A stretch of DNA of 64,000 bases, taken from Pandoraea pnomenusa (GTDB taxonomy: Bacteria; Pseudomonadota; Gammaproteobacteria; Burkholderiales; Burkholderiaceae). The translations under genes and the position numbers were made by a program. The notes under the pieces were generated by a model. That model saw nothing but the letters and a program-made list of their open reading frames with translations, was not told where the DNA came from and made no database searches. This document shows positions 34,506 through 46,136 of the stretch, in pieces. Numbering within the stretch: the stretch's first letter is position 1; every line of letters starts with the position of its first letter. The stretch lies in NCBI RefSeq assembly GCF_000767615.3, contig NZ_CP009553.3, positions 124,001 to 188,000 of the forward strand, in the 5' to 3' direction.

Positions 34506-35282
34506 CTAAACGCGCACGACCAACTGCGGATCGAATGCCGTGTTCTCGATGCGTCCCTCAAAGCAGTAACCACGCGGATTGCACAGCACGCGCGTGCGGC
34601 CGACCCGGTAATCGAACGAATCGTGCGTATGGCCATGGACCCACAATGCGGCGTCCGACTGATCGACGAACGACGTCAAATCCGAAATGAACGCCGGGTT
34701 CACGGGGGACCCGGCAAAGCGTGGATGAATACTCTGTGGCGTGGGGGCATGGTGCGTCACGATCACCGTCGGCCCCTCATGGGGCGTGGCGAGTGCGCGC
34801 GAGAGCCAGGCGACATTCTCGCGACATAGCGCGGCCGAGTCGTCCGGCGAGAAAAACGGCAGATCGGACCACGGCGCCGCGGGGTCGCCCACCCGGATGC
34901 GCGTGAAGTCGCGCACGAACTTCTTCGATTCCTCGATGACCATGTCGTGCTTGCCCTCGGCGTCGTACAGCGCGAAATCGGTCCAGAGGGTGGTGCCGAT
35001 GAAACGTACGCCATCGATCACCACGGCCCCCCGTTCGAGCAAATGCACCTGGGTGCCCGCCGTCAGGCGCCGCAGCTCGGCAAGCGTGCCCGCGAGCGTG
35101 GCGCCGTAGAACTCATGGTTGCCAGCTACGTAGATGACGGGGCGCGAAAGTTGCTTCGCCCACTCGATGGCTTGCGCCGGACGGCTGATGTCGCCGGCGA
35201 GGATCGTGACGTCGGCATCGACGTCGGGAATGGCCAACGGCGCCACGGACAAATGCAGGTCTGACAGGATATGCAGTCTCAC
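34506..35282 (-). CDS. Calcineurin-like metallophosphoesterase
   Basis: I start this at the GTG at 35282, giving 258 residues beginning VRLHILSDLHLSVAPLAIP. The five metal-site motifs of the family are in order: DLH near residue 8, AGDIS near 31, GNHEFYG near 57, THHAPTP near 178 and GHTHDS near 218. It is a soluble protein with no signal peptide. Members of this family hydrolyse phosphodiesters or phosphomonoesters, and the substrate here cannot be deduced. It is a single-gene unit sharing a terminator with the cytochrome gene. Confidence 0.92.
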   Translation of the reverse strand: MRLHILSDLHLSVAPLAIPDVDADVTILAGDISRPAQAIEWAKQLSRPVIYVAGNHEFYGATLAGTLAELRRLTAGTQVHLLERGAVVIDGVRFIGTTLWTDFALYDAEGKHDMVIEESKKFVRDFTRIRVGDPAAPWSDLPFFSPDDSAALCRENVAWLSRALATPHEGPTVIVTHHAPTPQSIHPRFAGSPVNPAFISDLTSFVDQSDAALWVHGHTHDSFDYRVGRTRVLCNPRGYCFEGRIENTAFDPQLVVRV

Positions 35283-35467
35283 GCACCACGCTCCACAAAA
35301 ACTCGGGGATGGGTGCCGCACACGCGCGTCGCAACGGTGTGTGCCGGACGCATTGCCAGCGGTGCGCCGCAGGTGTGGGCATTGGATCGAAATCGACGCA
35401 AACCGCGTGACGTTTCGCCCGTTTTTTACCGACTATCGCCCGCGCCGCGCCGATGGTCAAGATGTCT

Positions 35468-35496
35468 TTGGCTTCGAAAGGCTGCCCTCCTATAGT
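35468..35496 (+). promoter_or_regulatory. Sigma-70 promoter for a small secreted peptide gene
   Basis: TTGGCT (35468-35473) and TATAGT (35491-35496) are separated by exactly 17 bases. Transcription would start near 35503, about 25 bases before the peptide ATG. Confidence 0.6.
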
Positions 35497-35527
35497 GAAA
35501 CTTCACCTGACGAGTGGAGACGAGCCT

Positions 35528-35641
35528 ATGCGAAAACTGTTGGTTGCTGTCCTGCTTTGTTTGACCGGTCTGACGGGGATGGTCGTGGCGTCGAGCCCGG
35601 CGGCCGCGTGTGACCCAACGTCTTCGAGTGGTGGCAAATAG
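35528..35641 (+). CDS. Predicted 37-residue secreted peptide
   Basis: The ATG at 35528 opens a 37-codon gene with GGAG nine or so bases upstream and a well-spaced promoter 30 bases before. The product begins MRKLLVAVLLCLTGLTGMVV and continues ASSPAAACDPTSSSGGK. A charged start and hydrophobic core end at an Ala-rich cleavage site, so the mature peptide would be only about 10 residues (CDPTSSSGGK or similar). The Cys after AAA could also be lipidated, though the lipobox is imperfect. A terminator follows at 35715. I recognise no family and infer a gene from these signals together. Confidence 0.55.
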   Translation: MRKLLVAVLLCLTGLTGMVVASSPAAACDPTSSSGGK

Positions 35642-35714
35642 CAGCAAGCATTGACTTCACGGCGTGCCTGCCGCCGCCGACAGCCCCGGCATGGACACCG
35701 CCGTTCCTCAGGCC

Positions 35715-35740
35715 AGCCCCCGCACGCGGGGGCTTATTCA
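35715..35740. terminator. Terminator between the small peptide gene and rep
   Basis: AGCCCCC (35715-35721) pairs with GGGGGCT (35728-35734), followed by TATTC. It lies just past the rep stop codon on the minus strand and about 75 bases after the small peptide gene. Confidence 0.75.
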
Positions 35741-35742
35741 TG

Positions 35743-37848
35743 TCAGGCACCGGTCGACGACGGCGTTTTGTTGGCGCCACCGGCGAGCATCGCCTTCAGG
35801 CTGGCGAGCCGGTCCTTGGGCGACATCGGGGCGTCTTCGGGCGGCGGAGGCGGCGCTTCGTCGAGTTGCATCTCGGGCACGAAGCGCGAGATTTCGCACG
35901 AATAGGTCTCGCGCGCCCGCTTGCGCTTCTTGCACCACGACAACTGAAGCGAGCGCTGCGCGCGGGTGATGCCAACGTACATCAGGCGGCGCTCTTCCTC
36001 GATCTTCTCGGCGGTGACCTCTTCGTCTTCGCGAATGTGCGGCAGGATGCCTTCCTCCACGCCCACGAGGAAGACATGCGGATACTCGAGGCCCTTGGAG
36101 GCGTGCAGCGTCGACAGTCGCACGGCATCCGGGTCGTCGCCGTCGCGTCCTTCGAGCATCGACATCAGCGCGATGGTCTGCGTGAGTTCCATCAGGCTCT
36201 TGCCGTCGTCGTCGAGCCCGTCGGCGGTGTCGAAGCCGGTCGTCTGCGCTTCGTCGCCGCGCGTGCCCTTGCGCTTCATCCATTCAAGGAATTCGAGCAC
36301 GGTCGTCCAGCGCGACTGGGCCTGGCGTTCGTCGAACGTATCGTAGAGGTAGGCCTCGTAGTGAACGCCTTCCATGAGATCGTCGATGACCTCGTTGGCC
36401 GGATCGCGCGCCGCGCGCGCCGCAATGCGCTGAATGAAGTCGCAGAACGCGCGCAGCGGTTCGAGCTGACGCGGTTGCAGCCGCGCTTCCACGGCGCCCA
36501 TGTAGACCGCCTCGAACAGCGAGACCTTGGCCTGCCCCGCGAAGCCGCCCAGCACTTCCAGCGTGGTGCTGCCCACGCCGCGACGCGGGGTGGTGACGGC
36601 GCGAATGAATGCGGGGTCGTCGTCGGGATTGGCGAGCAGGCGCAGGTACGCGCACAGATCCTTGATTTCGGCCTTGTCGAAGAACGACTGTCCGCCCGAG
36701 AGAACGTACGGAATGCGTTCGCGCCGCAGCACCTGTTCGAAGATGCGCGCCTGGTGGTTGCCGCGGTACAGGATCGCGTAATCGCGAAACTCCGCGCGCC
36801 GCTCGAACTTGTGCGCCGAGAGCCGGAACACGACCGACTCGGCTTCGTGTTCTTCGTCGTTCATCGCGGTCACGGTGATCGGATCGCCCAGGCCGTGCTC
36901 GCTCCACAACTTCTTCTCGAAGATTTTCGGATTCTTCGCAATGACGTTGTTCGCCGCCGTGAGAATGCGCGACGTCGAGCGATAGTTCTGCTCGAGCTTG
37001 ATGACCTTGAGCGTGGGGAAGTCGACCTGCAACTGCTTGAGGTTCTCGAGCGTGGCGCCGCGCCAGCCGTAGATTGCCTGGTCGTCGTCGCCCACGGCGG
37101 TGAATGCCGCGCGCTTGCCCGCGAGCAGCTTGAGCAGCAGATACTGGCAGGTGTTGGTGTCCTGGTATTCGTCGATGAGCAGATAGCGCAGCTTGTTCTG
37201 CCAGCGATCACGCACTTCCTCGTCGCGCTCGAAGAGCTGCGCGGGCAGCCGGATCAGATCGTCGAAATCGACGGCCTGGTAGGCCTGCAACGTCGCCATG
37301 TAATTGCGATAGACCAGGGCTGCCTGATGCTCGTCGGCGGTCTCGGCCGCGGCCAGCGCCACGTCGGGCGTGACCATGCCGTTTTTCCACAGGGAGATGG
37401 CGGTCTGCACGCCGCGGATCATCGCCTTGTCGGTCGTGCCCAATTGCTCCTGGATCAGGCCGAAGCAGTCGTCGGCATCGAGAATCGAGAACTGCGGCTT
37501 CAGACCGACGTGTTCCGCCTCGCGGCGCAAAATCTGCACGCCCAGCGAGTGGAACGTGCAGATCGTGAGCTGATTGACGGGCACCTTGCGCCCCTCCTTG
37601 CCGGGCGTGGTGAGTGTCTTGCCTTCGAGCTGCTTGGCCACGCGTTCGCGCATTTCGGCGGCGGCCTTGTTCGTGAACGTGACGGCGGCGATGTGCTTCG
37701 GCTCAAATCCCTTCGCTTCGATGAGCCACGCGATCTTTTGCGTGATGACGCGGGTCTTGCCGCTGCCCGCCCCGGCCAGCACGAGGCACGGGCCGTCGAA
37801 GTAGTGCGTGGCTTCGTTCTGGGCGGGATTGAGCGGAAAGGACGACAT
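35743..37848 (-). CDS. rep: ATP-dependent DNA helicase Rep
   Basis: The ATG at 37848 gives 701 residues of superfamily 1A helicase. The start LNPAQNEATHYFDGPCLVLA and HIAAVTFTNKAAAEMRERVA resemble Rep more closely than UvrD. Walker A is AGAGSGKTRVI (about residues 26-36). Motif II is LLIDEYQDTNTCQY, motif III includes GDDDQAIYGWRGA, motif IV includes LEQNYRSTSRIL, and motif VI is YVGITRAQRSL. Rep clears proteins ahead of replication forks moving 3' to 5'. UvrD is the main alternative, which I rate less likely. The gene stands alone. Confidence 0.93.
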   Translation of the reverse strand: MSSFPLNPAQNEATHYFDGPCLVLAGAGSGKTRVITQKIAWLIEAKGFEPKHIAAVTFTNKAAAEMRERVAKQLEGKTLTTPGKEGRKVPVNQLTICTFHSLGVQILRREAEHVGLKPQFSILDADDCFGLIQEQLGTTDKAMIRGVQTAISLWKNGMVTPDVALAAAETADEHQAALVYRNYMATLQAYQAVDFDDLIRLPAQLFERDEEVRDRWQNKLRYLLIDEYQDTNTCQYLLLKLLAGKRAAFTAVGDDDQAIYGWRGATLENLKQLQVDFPTLKVIKLEQNYRSTSRILTAANNVIAKNPKIFEKKLWSEHGLGDPITVTAMNDEEHEAESVVFRLSAHKFERRAEFRDYAILYRGNHQARIFEQVLRRERIPYVLSGGQSFFDKAEIKDLCAYLRLLANPDDDPAFIRAVTTPRRGVGSTTLEVLGGFAGQAKVSLFEAVYMGAVEARLQPRQLEPLRAFCDFIQRIAARAARDPANEVIDDLMEGVHYEAYLYDTFDERQAQSRWTTVLEFLEWMKRKGTRGDEAQTTGFDTADGLDDDGKSLMELTQTIALMSMLEGRDGDDPDAVRLSTLHASKGLEYPHVFLVGVEEGILPHIREDEEVTAEKIEEERRLMYVGITRAQRSLQLSWCKKRKRARETYSCEISRFVPEMQLDEAPPPPPEDAPMSPKDRLASLKAMLAGGANKTPSSTGA

Positions 37849-38092
37849 GGTGTGAAGCGGATGGGGTGAGCGCGGCAAGACGCGGGCGGTGCCGGCCATG
37901 TGCTGGCGTGCGCGGTGGTGGGCAAGTCTATCACGCGCGGCGCCCCCGTCCGGCACGTGAGCGCGACGCTTCAGTCGCGCCGGTTTTACCCCGCGAACGC
38001 GCTTCCCGTCGGGGCCCGCCGACTGTGGGGCGCGCGCGACGCCGGGTGGCGCGGCCGGTGCCGCGCGCTGGCGTCGACATAGACCGGGTGCC

Positions 38093-38098
38093 TATAAT
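38093..38098 (+). promoter_or_regulatory. Consensus -10 element for the zinc-ribbon protein gene
   Basis: TATAAT occurs 31 bases before the GTG start of the zinc-ribbon gene. The -35 region 17 bases upstream is weak (GGCGTC). It lies in the 280-bp divergent gap between rep and this gene. Confidence 0.45.
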
Positions 38099-38128
38099 GC
38101 AAAACGTTGCCATCGTGGTGAGGTCGCC

Positions 38129-39109
38129 GTGCAATGTCCAACTTGTGGGACGAACAACGCGCCGCGCGCGCTGCACTGTGAGAAGTGCGGCGCCAGACTC
38201 GCGGATGCCGAGCCGGGTTTCCGGGGCGAGGGTCTCGCGGCGGGCGCCGTGGCCGGCGCGACGGCCGACGCTGCCGACAGCCGCCTGAGCGATTCGGCAA
38301 AGGCCACGGGTGCCGCCGGTGCCGCGTCGGCGACGCCCCCGAAGCGGGCTCGCGACCGGCGCGATCGGAAGGATGAGGAGCCGGGCTGGCTCAACGGCGC
38401 ACTCGTTTTCGGTACCGCGGTGTTCGCCGCCATCGCGCTGCTCGGCATCTGGTGGAATCTGCGCGCGCCCTATGTCGACCCCGCACCCAAGGCGCCCGAG
38501 GGCATTGCGGTCGCGCCGTTCAACAATGGCAACGACGCGCCGTCGGCCGCCGCGCCGGGCGATACAGGCGCAGGCGCGCCGAACGAGGCGTCGGCCGCGC
38601 AGGCCAGGGCGCAGGCGCTCGCGGCGATCGATGCCGCAGCGTCCGGCGCCGCCGCCGATGTCGCGGCCGCGAGTCAGAGCGCGGCGCCGCTGACGGCGTC
38701 GGCCGCCACGGCGGCATTGACCGCCGCGGCGACCCAGGTGACGCCTCCCGCGCCGTCCGCCACCCAGTCCGCCAACGCCCCAGACGAGATGATGCAATTG
38801 TTGAGTCGACGCGTCGCGGGCGGCAAGTCATCTCAGCCGCCGACCGCCCCGTCGGATCTGCCGGCGCATTACGATGCGAACGACATCGGCGCGATTGCCG
38901 CGCAGAATACGCCGCCGGCGAGCGCCTCGGCGCCGCTGGCCGCCTCCGCGCCATCGGCCGCGAGCACGATCGCCGCCGCGCTTGCGCGATGCGAGCGCTA
39001 TCGCTGGTACGAAGTGATACCGAAGCAACGCTGCATCTGGGCCATCTGCAATGGCAGGTGGGGCCGCGACGGATGTCCGGCGGGCGCCAATCCGGGGGAA
39101 TCGCACTGA
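38129..39109 (+). CDS. Zinc-ribbon membrane protein of unknown function
   Basis: The GTG at 38129, with GAGG before it, gives 326 residues. The N-terminus MQCPTCGTNNAPRALHCEKC is a four-Cys zinc ribbon. A basic stretch (KRARDRRDRKDEE) precedes one membrane helix at about 92-112 (ALVFGTAVFAAIALLGIWWN). The rest is a long Ala/Ser/Pro-rich, probably periplasmic region of low complexity. It ends in a compact Cys/Trp-rich segment with RYRWYEVIPKQRCIWAICNG and then RWGRDGCP. I recognise no family for the whole protein. The ribbon faces the cytoplasm and the Cys-rich tail the periplasm, if the topology is right. Confidence 0.7.
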   Translation: MQCPTCGTNNAPRALHCEKCGARLADAEPGFRGEGLAAGAVAGATADAADSRLSDSAKATGAAGAASATPPKRARDRRDRKDEEPGWLNGALVFGTAVFAAIALLGIWWNLRAPYVDPAPKAPEGIAVAPFNNGNDAPSAAAPGDTGAGAPNEASAAQARAQALAAIDAAASGAAADVAAASQSAAPLTASAATAALTAAATQVTPPAPSATQSANAPDEMMQLLSRRVAGGKSSQPPTAPSDLPAHYDANDIGAIAAQNTPPASASAPLAASAPSAASTIAAALARCERYRWYEVIPKQRCIWAICNGRWGRDGCPAGANPGESH

Positions 39110-39159
39110 CGGTATTTGTGCCAAATTGACAGTCCCCGGCTTTCCCCGTAAAGTGCGCG

Positions 39160-39396
39160 AGCGTGGTCGGGAGAGCGCACCGGGAAGCACATGCCGGGGC
39201 CGCCGAAGGGGTAATACCCACAAACTCTCAGGCATCAAGGACCGTCCACGCCGAAGGCTTTGCCTTCGATCTCTGGAGAGCGGTCGCGGCGTGCAGGGCA
39301 CGCGGGCGATCCACCGAAGGGGCTGGCGGGATCGACATGGCGTGCGCGAGGCACACCGATCCGCCGGGCAATCTCTCAGGTACCAAGGACAGAGGG
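39160..39396 (+). promoter_or_regulatory. Tandem glycine riboswitch upstream of gcvT
   Basis: Two consecutive aptamers are visible. The first (about 39160-39249) has GGGAGAG near its start and ACTCTCAGGCATCAAGGAC at its end. The second (about 39268-39396) has GGAGAG near its start and ATCTCTCAGGTACCAAGGAC at its end. Both contain the CCGAAGGGG core. This is the classic cooperative gcvT-element pair. A rho-independent terminator overlaps the last bases, so it probably controls transcription of gcvT-gcvH-gcvP, switching it on when glycine is abundant. Confidence 0.95.
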
Positions 39397-39484
39397 GTCA
39401 TCTCGCCAACTGGCATTGCGTTGGGCACGTGTACGGACACGCGCCCCACGCGGTAAGTGCCGGTCGTCGAGATGACCCCTTTTG
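39393..39484 (+). terminator. Riboswitch-controlled terminator with a long loop
   Basis: AGGGGTCATCTCG (39393-39405) pairs perfectly over 13 bases with CGAGATGACCCCT (39468-39480), followed by TTTTGCATTTT. The loop is about 62 bases and has its own secondary structure. The left arm shares its first bases with the closing AGAG of the second aptamer, a natural way for ligand binding to compete with the terminator. It ends 61 bases before the gcvT ATG. Confidence 0.85.
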
Positions 39485-39545
39485 CATTTTCGGACGCTGG
39501 TCTCCGAAGATCCCGAACCTTGACACCTGACGGCCCGACGCCCCG

Positions 39546-40652
39546 ATGACCGATCTCAAACGTACCCCGCTCAACGACACGCACCGCGCCGCCGGCGCTC
39601 GCATGGTTGACTTCGGCGGCTGGGACATGCCCGTGAACTACGGCTCCCAGATCGAAGAACACAACGCCGTGCGCACCGACGCCGGCATGTTCGACGTCTC
39701 GCACATGTGCGTGGTCGACCTGCACGGCTCGGGCTGCCGCGAATTCCTGCGGTATGCCGTGGCCAACAACGTCGACAAGCTGCAAACCCCGGGCAAGGCC
39801 CTCTACACGTGCATGCTCAATCCGGGCGGCGGCGTGATCGACGATCTCATCGTCTATTTCATCGCCGAAGACTGGTTCCGCATCGTCGTGAACGCCGGCA
39901 CGGCCGACAAGGACCTCGCCTGGCTCGGCCAGCTCAACGCCCACGGCGACTACAACCTCACCCTCATTCCGCGCCGCGACCTGTCGATCGTGGCGGTGCA
40001 GGGGCCGAACGCGCGCGCCAAGGTCTGGCAGGCCGTGCCGGGCAGCCAGGCGGCGAGCGAAGCGCTCAAGCCGTTCAACGCCGCGTTCGCCAAGGACACC
40101 GCCTTCGGCGAGCTGATGATCGCCCGCACGGGCTACACCGGCGAAGACGGCTTCGAGGTGATCGTGAATGCCGATCACGTGGTGGCCCTGTGGAAGGCGC
40201 TGGTCGCGCAAGGCGTGCGTCCGGCCGGCCTCGGCGCGCGCGACACGCTGCGTCTGGAAGCCGGCATGAATCTGTACGGACAGGACATGGACGACGACGT
40301 CTCGCCGCTCGACGCCGGCCTGGGCTGGACCGTGGAGAAAGAGAGCGAGCGCACGTTCGTCGGCAAGGACTCGCTGATCTCGCGCGGCCAGACGTGGCGC
40401 TTCGCGGGCCTCGTGCTCGACGGCAAGGGCGGCGTGCTGCGCGCCCATCAGGTCGTGGTGACCGACGCCGGCAACGGCGAAATCACCAGCGGCACCTTCA
40501 GCCCGAGCCTGCAGCAATCGATCGCCTTTGCTCGGCTGCCGAAGGGCGTTCCCGACGGCGCCATCGTGCAGGTGCAAATTCGTGACAAGCAATTACCCGC
40601 ACGTGTGGTCAAATTACCGTTCGTGCGTCACGGCAAGGCCGTGGTGGCCTGA
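39546..40652 (+). CDS. gcvT: Glycine cleavage system aminomethyltransferase (T protein)
   Basis: GcvT moves the methylene unit from the aminomethyl-lipoyl H protein to tetrahydrofolate and releases ammonia. At 368 residues it has the family length. Visible signatures are [36 protein letters not shown], then [17 protein letters not shown] and [20 protein letters not shown]. The C-terminal domain has [19 protein letters not shown]. It is the first gene after the glycine riboswitch and lies 80 bases before gcvH. Confidence 0.97.
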   Translation: MTDLKRTPLNDTHRAAGARMVDFGGWDMPVNYGSQIEEHNAVRTDAGMFDVSHMCVVDLHGSGCREFLRYAVANNVDKLQTPGKALYTCMLNPGGGVIDDLIVYFIAEDWFRIVVNAGTADKDLAWLGQLNAHGDYNLTLIPRRDLSIVAVQGPNARAKVWQAVPGSQAASEALKPFNAAFAKDTAFGELMIARTGYTGEDGFEVIVNADHVVALWKALVAQGVRPAGLGARDTLRLEAGMNLYGQDMDDDVSPLDAGLGWTVEKESERTFVGKDSLISRGQTWRFAGLVLDGKGGVLRAHQVVVTDAGNGEITSGTFSPSLQQSIAFARLPKGVPDGAIVQVQIRDKQLPARVVKLPFVRHGKAVVA

Positions 40653-40732
40653 GCAACACACCGGCACCACGGCACGGCGACACGATTTTCCGATAACCGA
40701 ATACCCCAATCACTGAATTCCGGAGCGTCAAC

Positions 40733-41116
40733 ATGGCGAATATCCCCGACAACCTGAAGTACACCGAATCCGACGAGTGGGCCCGTCTCGAAGCCGACGG
40801 CACCGTGACCGTGGGCATCACCGATTTCGCGCAGGAATCGCTGGGCGACATCGTGTTCGTGGAGCTGCCGGACACCGGCCGCACCGTCGCCCGGGACGAG
40901 GCATCGTGCGTGATCGAGTCGGTCAAGGCCGCCGCCGACGTGCACGCGCCGATCAGCGGCGAGATCATCGAGACGAACGCCGAAGTGCCGGGCTCGCCCG
41001 ACATCGTCAACGCCGACGCTTACGGCAACTGGCTGTTCCGCGTGAAGCCCTCGAATCCGGCCGAGCTCGAAAAACTGCTGAGCCCGGAAGCCTACGCGAA
41101 GAAGATCGGCGCCTGA
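40733..41116 (+). CDS. gcvH: Glycine cleavage system lipoyl carrier H protein
   Basis: GcvH carries the aminomethyl group between the P and T proteins on a lipoylated lysine. The 127-residue product has the standard length. LKYTESDEWARLEADGTVTV and GITDFAQESLGDIVFVELPD open the domain. The lipoyl Lys is at about residue 65 in CVIESVKAAADVHAPISGEI. GNWLFRVKPSNPAELEKLLS is near the end. It lies between gcvT and gcvP, and a repeat-rich spacer of 225 bases follows. Confidence 0.98.
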   Translation: MANIPDNLKYTESDEWARLEADGTVTVGITDFAQESLGDIVFVELPDTGRTVARDEASCVIESVKAAADVHAPISGEIIETNAEVPGSPDIVNADAYGNWLFRVKPSNPAELEKLLSPEAYAKKIGA

Positions 41117-41187
41117 CGTTGCCGAACGACGCCCCGCGGGCTCCGGCTCGCGAGGCGTCGCCAGCCCGGCACCGTTACCTGCCCTTC

Positions 41188-41214
41188 GCGCACCACGCGC
41201 ACCACGCGCACCAC
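41188..41214. repeat. 9-bp tandem repeat downstream of gcvH
   Basis: GCGCACCAC occurs three times in a row, followed by a diverged copy (GCGTACCCG). It lies 70 bases after the gcvH stop and 17 bases before a second, longer repeat array. Confidence 0.8.
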
Positions 41215-41230
41215 GCGTACCCGCGCAACC

Positions 41231-41294
41231 GAGCAACTGAGCAACTGAGCAACTGAGCAACTGAGCAACTGAGCAACTGAGCAACTGAGCAACT
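41231..41294. repeat. 8-bp tandem repeat (eight copies) between gcvH and gcvP
   Basis: GAGCAACT is repeated eight times without error, ending 47 bases before the gcvP ATG. It does not lie in a supported coding frame, so changes in copy number would alter only the spacing between gcvH and gcvP. Perfect arrays of this size are typically prone to slippage. Confidence 0.97.
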
Positions 41295-41341
41295 GAGATA
41301 TCCCGCCGTCACTTGCCGTGATCGAACGAGAGAACTGACCC

Positions 41342-44269
<2,928 letters not shown>

Positions 44270-44291
44270 TCGTCGCGTAGTTCGGACACAC

Positions 44292-44325
44292 GGGGGCCGG
44301 CAGCAACGTTGCCGGCCCCTTTTTG
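44292..44325 (+). terminator. Intrinsic terminator after gcvP
   Basis: GGGGCCGGCA (44293-44302) pairs perfectly with TGCCGGCCCC (44310-44319), followed by TTTTTG. It closes the gcvTHP transcription unit 23 bases after the stop codon. sdaA may be reached only by read-through or its own promoter. Confidence 0.93.
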
Positions 44326-44419
44326 TCTCTCCGGATGCGGCTTCGGACGTCACGCGGTCGTGGCGGACTTGCCGCGGCCGACGAGTCATCTTCACGTTTC
44401 AGATCTTCAGGAAAGCCTC

Positions 44420-45823
44420 ATGGCCGTTTCAGTTTTCGATTTGTTCAAGATCGGTATCGGACCGTCGAGTTCGCATACCGTCGGGCCCATGCGCGCCGCG
44501 CTGATGTTCGTTCAGGGACTGGAGCGCGACGGCCTGTTGCCCCAGGTGGCGTCGGTTCGCGCCGAGTTGTATGGCTCGCTGGGCGCGACCGGCAAGGGAC
44601 ACGGCACCGACAAGGGCGTGCTGCTCGGCTTCATGGGCGAAGCGCCCGATACGGTCGATCCGTCGACGATTGCCGCGCGGCTGGCCACGCTGCGCAAGTC
44701 GAAGGTGCTGTCGATTCTCGGTCGCCACGATGTACCGTTCGTCGAAAAGGAACACATGGTGTTCTATCGTCGCGAAGCGATGGCCGAGCACCCGAACGGC
44801 ATGAAATTCCATGCCTTCGACGGTGCGGGCAACACCTTGCGCGAAGGACGCTATCTGTCGGTCGGCGGTGGCTTCGTCGTGACGGCGGGCGCGTCGAACG
44901 CGCAGGTGCTCTCGGCGCACGATCAGCTGCCGTACCCGTTCCGCACGGGCAAGGAACTGCTCGAGATGTGCCGCGCCAGCGGCAAGACCATCGCCCAGTT
45001 GATGTGGGAGAACGAGAAGGTCTGGCACCAGGGCGATACGGCGGAAGCGGACATCCGTCGTGGGTTGCTCAATATCTGGCATGTGATGCAGTCGTGCGTG
45101 ACGCGCGGTTGCGGCATCGGCAACGACGAGGCCGACGGCGAACTGCCCGGGCCGCTCCATGTGCGGCGTCGCGCGCCGGAGTTGTACCGCCAGCTCACGC
45201 AGCGCGCGGAACGCACGCTGTCCGACCCGTTGTCGGTGATGGACTGGGTGAACCTGTACGCGATCGCCGTCAACGAAGAGAACGCGGCGGGCGGGCGTGT
45301 CGTGACGGCGCCGACGAACGGCGCGGCCGGCATCATCCCGTCGGTGCTTCACTACTACGACCGCTTCGTGCACGGCGCGAACGAGCAGGGCGTGATCGAT
45401 TTCCTGCTCACGGCGGGTGCCATCGGCATTCTCTACAAGCTCAACGCGTCGATTTCGGGCGCGGAGGTCGGCTGCCAGGGCGAGGTCGGCGTGGCCTGTT
45501 CGATGGCGGCAGGCGCGCTTGCGGCCGTGCTGGGCGGCACGGTCGAGCAGGTCGAGAATGCGGCCGAAATTGGCATGGAGCACAACCTCGGCCTGACGTG
45601 CGATCCGGTGGGCGGATTGGTGCAGATTCCATGCATCGAACGCAACGCCATGGCGTCGATCAAGGCCGTGAACGCCGCACGGATGGCGCTGCGCGGCGAT
45701 GGCGCTCACTATGTGTCGCTCGACTCCGTCATCAAGACGATGCGCGAGACGGGCGCCGACATGAAGACCAAGTACAAGGAGACGGCGCGCGGCGGATTGG
45801 CGGTGAATATCGTCGAGTGCTGA
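44420..45823 (+). CDS. sdaA: L-serine ammonia-lyase (iron-sulfur type)
   Basis: The ATG at 44420, with AGGAAAG before it, gives 467 residues. SdaA converts L-serine to pyruvate and ammonia with a [4Fe-4S] cluster. [20 protein letters not shown] and [10 protein letters not shown] open the beta domain, and [18 protein letters not shown] follows. The alpha domain has [40 protein letters not shown] and [20 protein letters not shown], with the cluster Cys residues. It follows gcvP across a terminator. The pair allows glycine to be used via serine and pyruvate. Confidence 0.96.
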   Translation: MAVSVFDLFKIGIGPSSSHTVGPMRAALMFVQGLERDGLLPQVASVRAELYGSLGATGKGHGTDKGVLLGFMGEAPDTVDPSTIAARLATLRKSKVLSILGRHDVPFVEKEHMVFYRREAMAEHPNGMKFHAFDGAGNTLREGRYLSVGGGFVVTAGASNAQVLSAHDQLPYPFRTGKELLEMCRASGKTIAQLMWENEKVWHQGDTAEADIRRGLLNIWHVMQSCVTRGCGIGNDEADGELPGPLHVRRRAPELYRQLTQRAERTLSDPLSVMDWVNLYAIAVNEENAAGGRVVTAPTNGAAGIIPSVLHYYDRFVHGANEQGVIDFLLTAGAIGILYKLNASISGAEVGCQGEVGVACSMAAGALAAVLGGTVEQVENAAEIGMEHNLGLTCDPVGGLVQIPCIERNAMASIKAVNAARMALRGDGAHYVSLDSVIKTMRETGADMKTKYKETARGGLAVNIVEC

Positions 45824-45947
45824 CACGGCGCCACGTCGCGCACGTGTCGGTGAACGATGCGCGTGCGACGCACGGGCCGCGTGTGCGCGCCGTAAAAGAC
45901 GTTTCAGCTGTCGCGCCGTTGCCGGTCCTGCCGGTCAATCGAACACG

Positions 45948-45976
45948 CCTCACGGGAATCCCGTGGGGCCTTTTTT
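45948..45976 (+). terminator. Intrinsic terminator after sdaA
   Basis: CCTCACGGG (45948-45956) pairs with CCCGTGGGG (45960-45968, one G-T pair), followed by TTTTTT. The remaining sequence of the 313-bp gap 45824-46136 shows no gene. It separates sdaA from the PilV-like gene. Confidence 0.9.
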
Positions 45977-46136
45977 CGTCTTTGGGCGAGTGATTTCTGA
46001 TTTCGCGCGAACCCTTCGAAAGTTCCGGGCGTTTCCTAATCCCCGGTGTCGAGACGTCGTCGAGAATGGCAAGTTTTGACGACTTTGCTGTCACGCCCGA
46101 TGCGGCGCGAGGCGCTCAGACGAAAGGAGTTCGACC

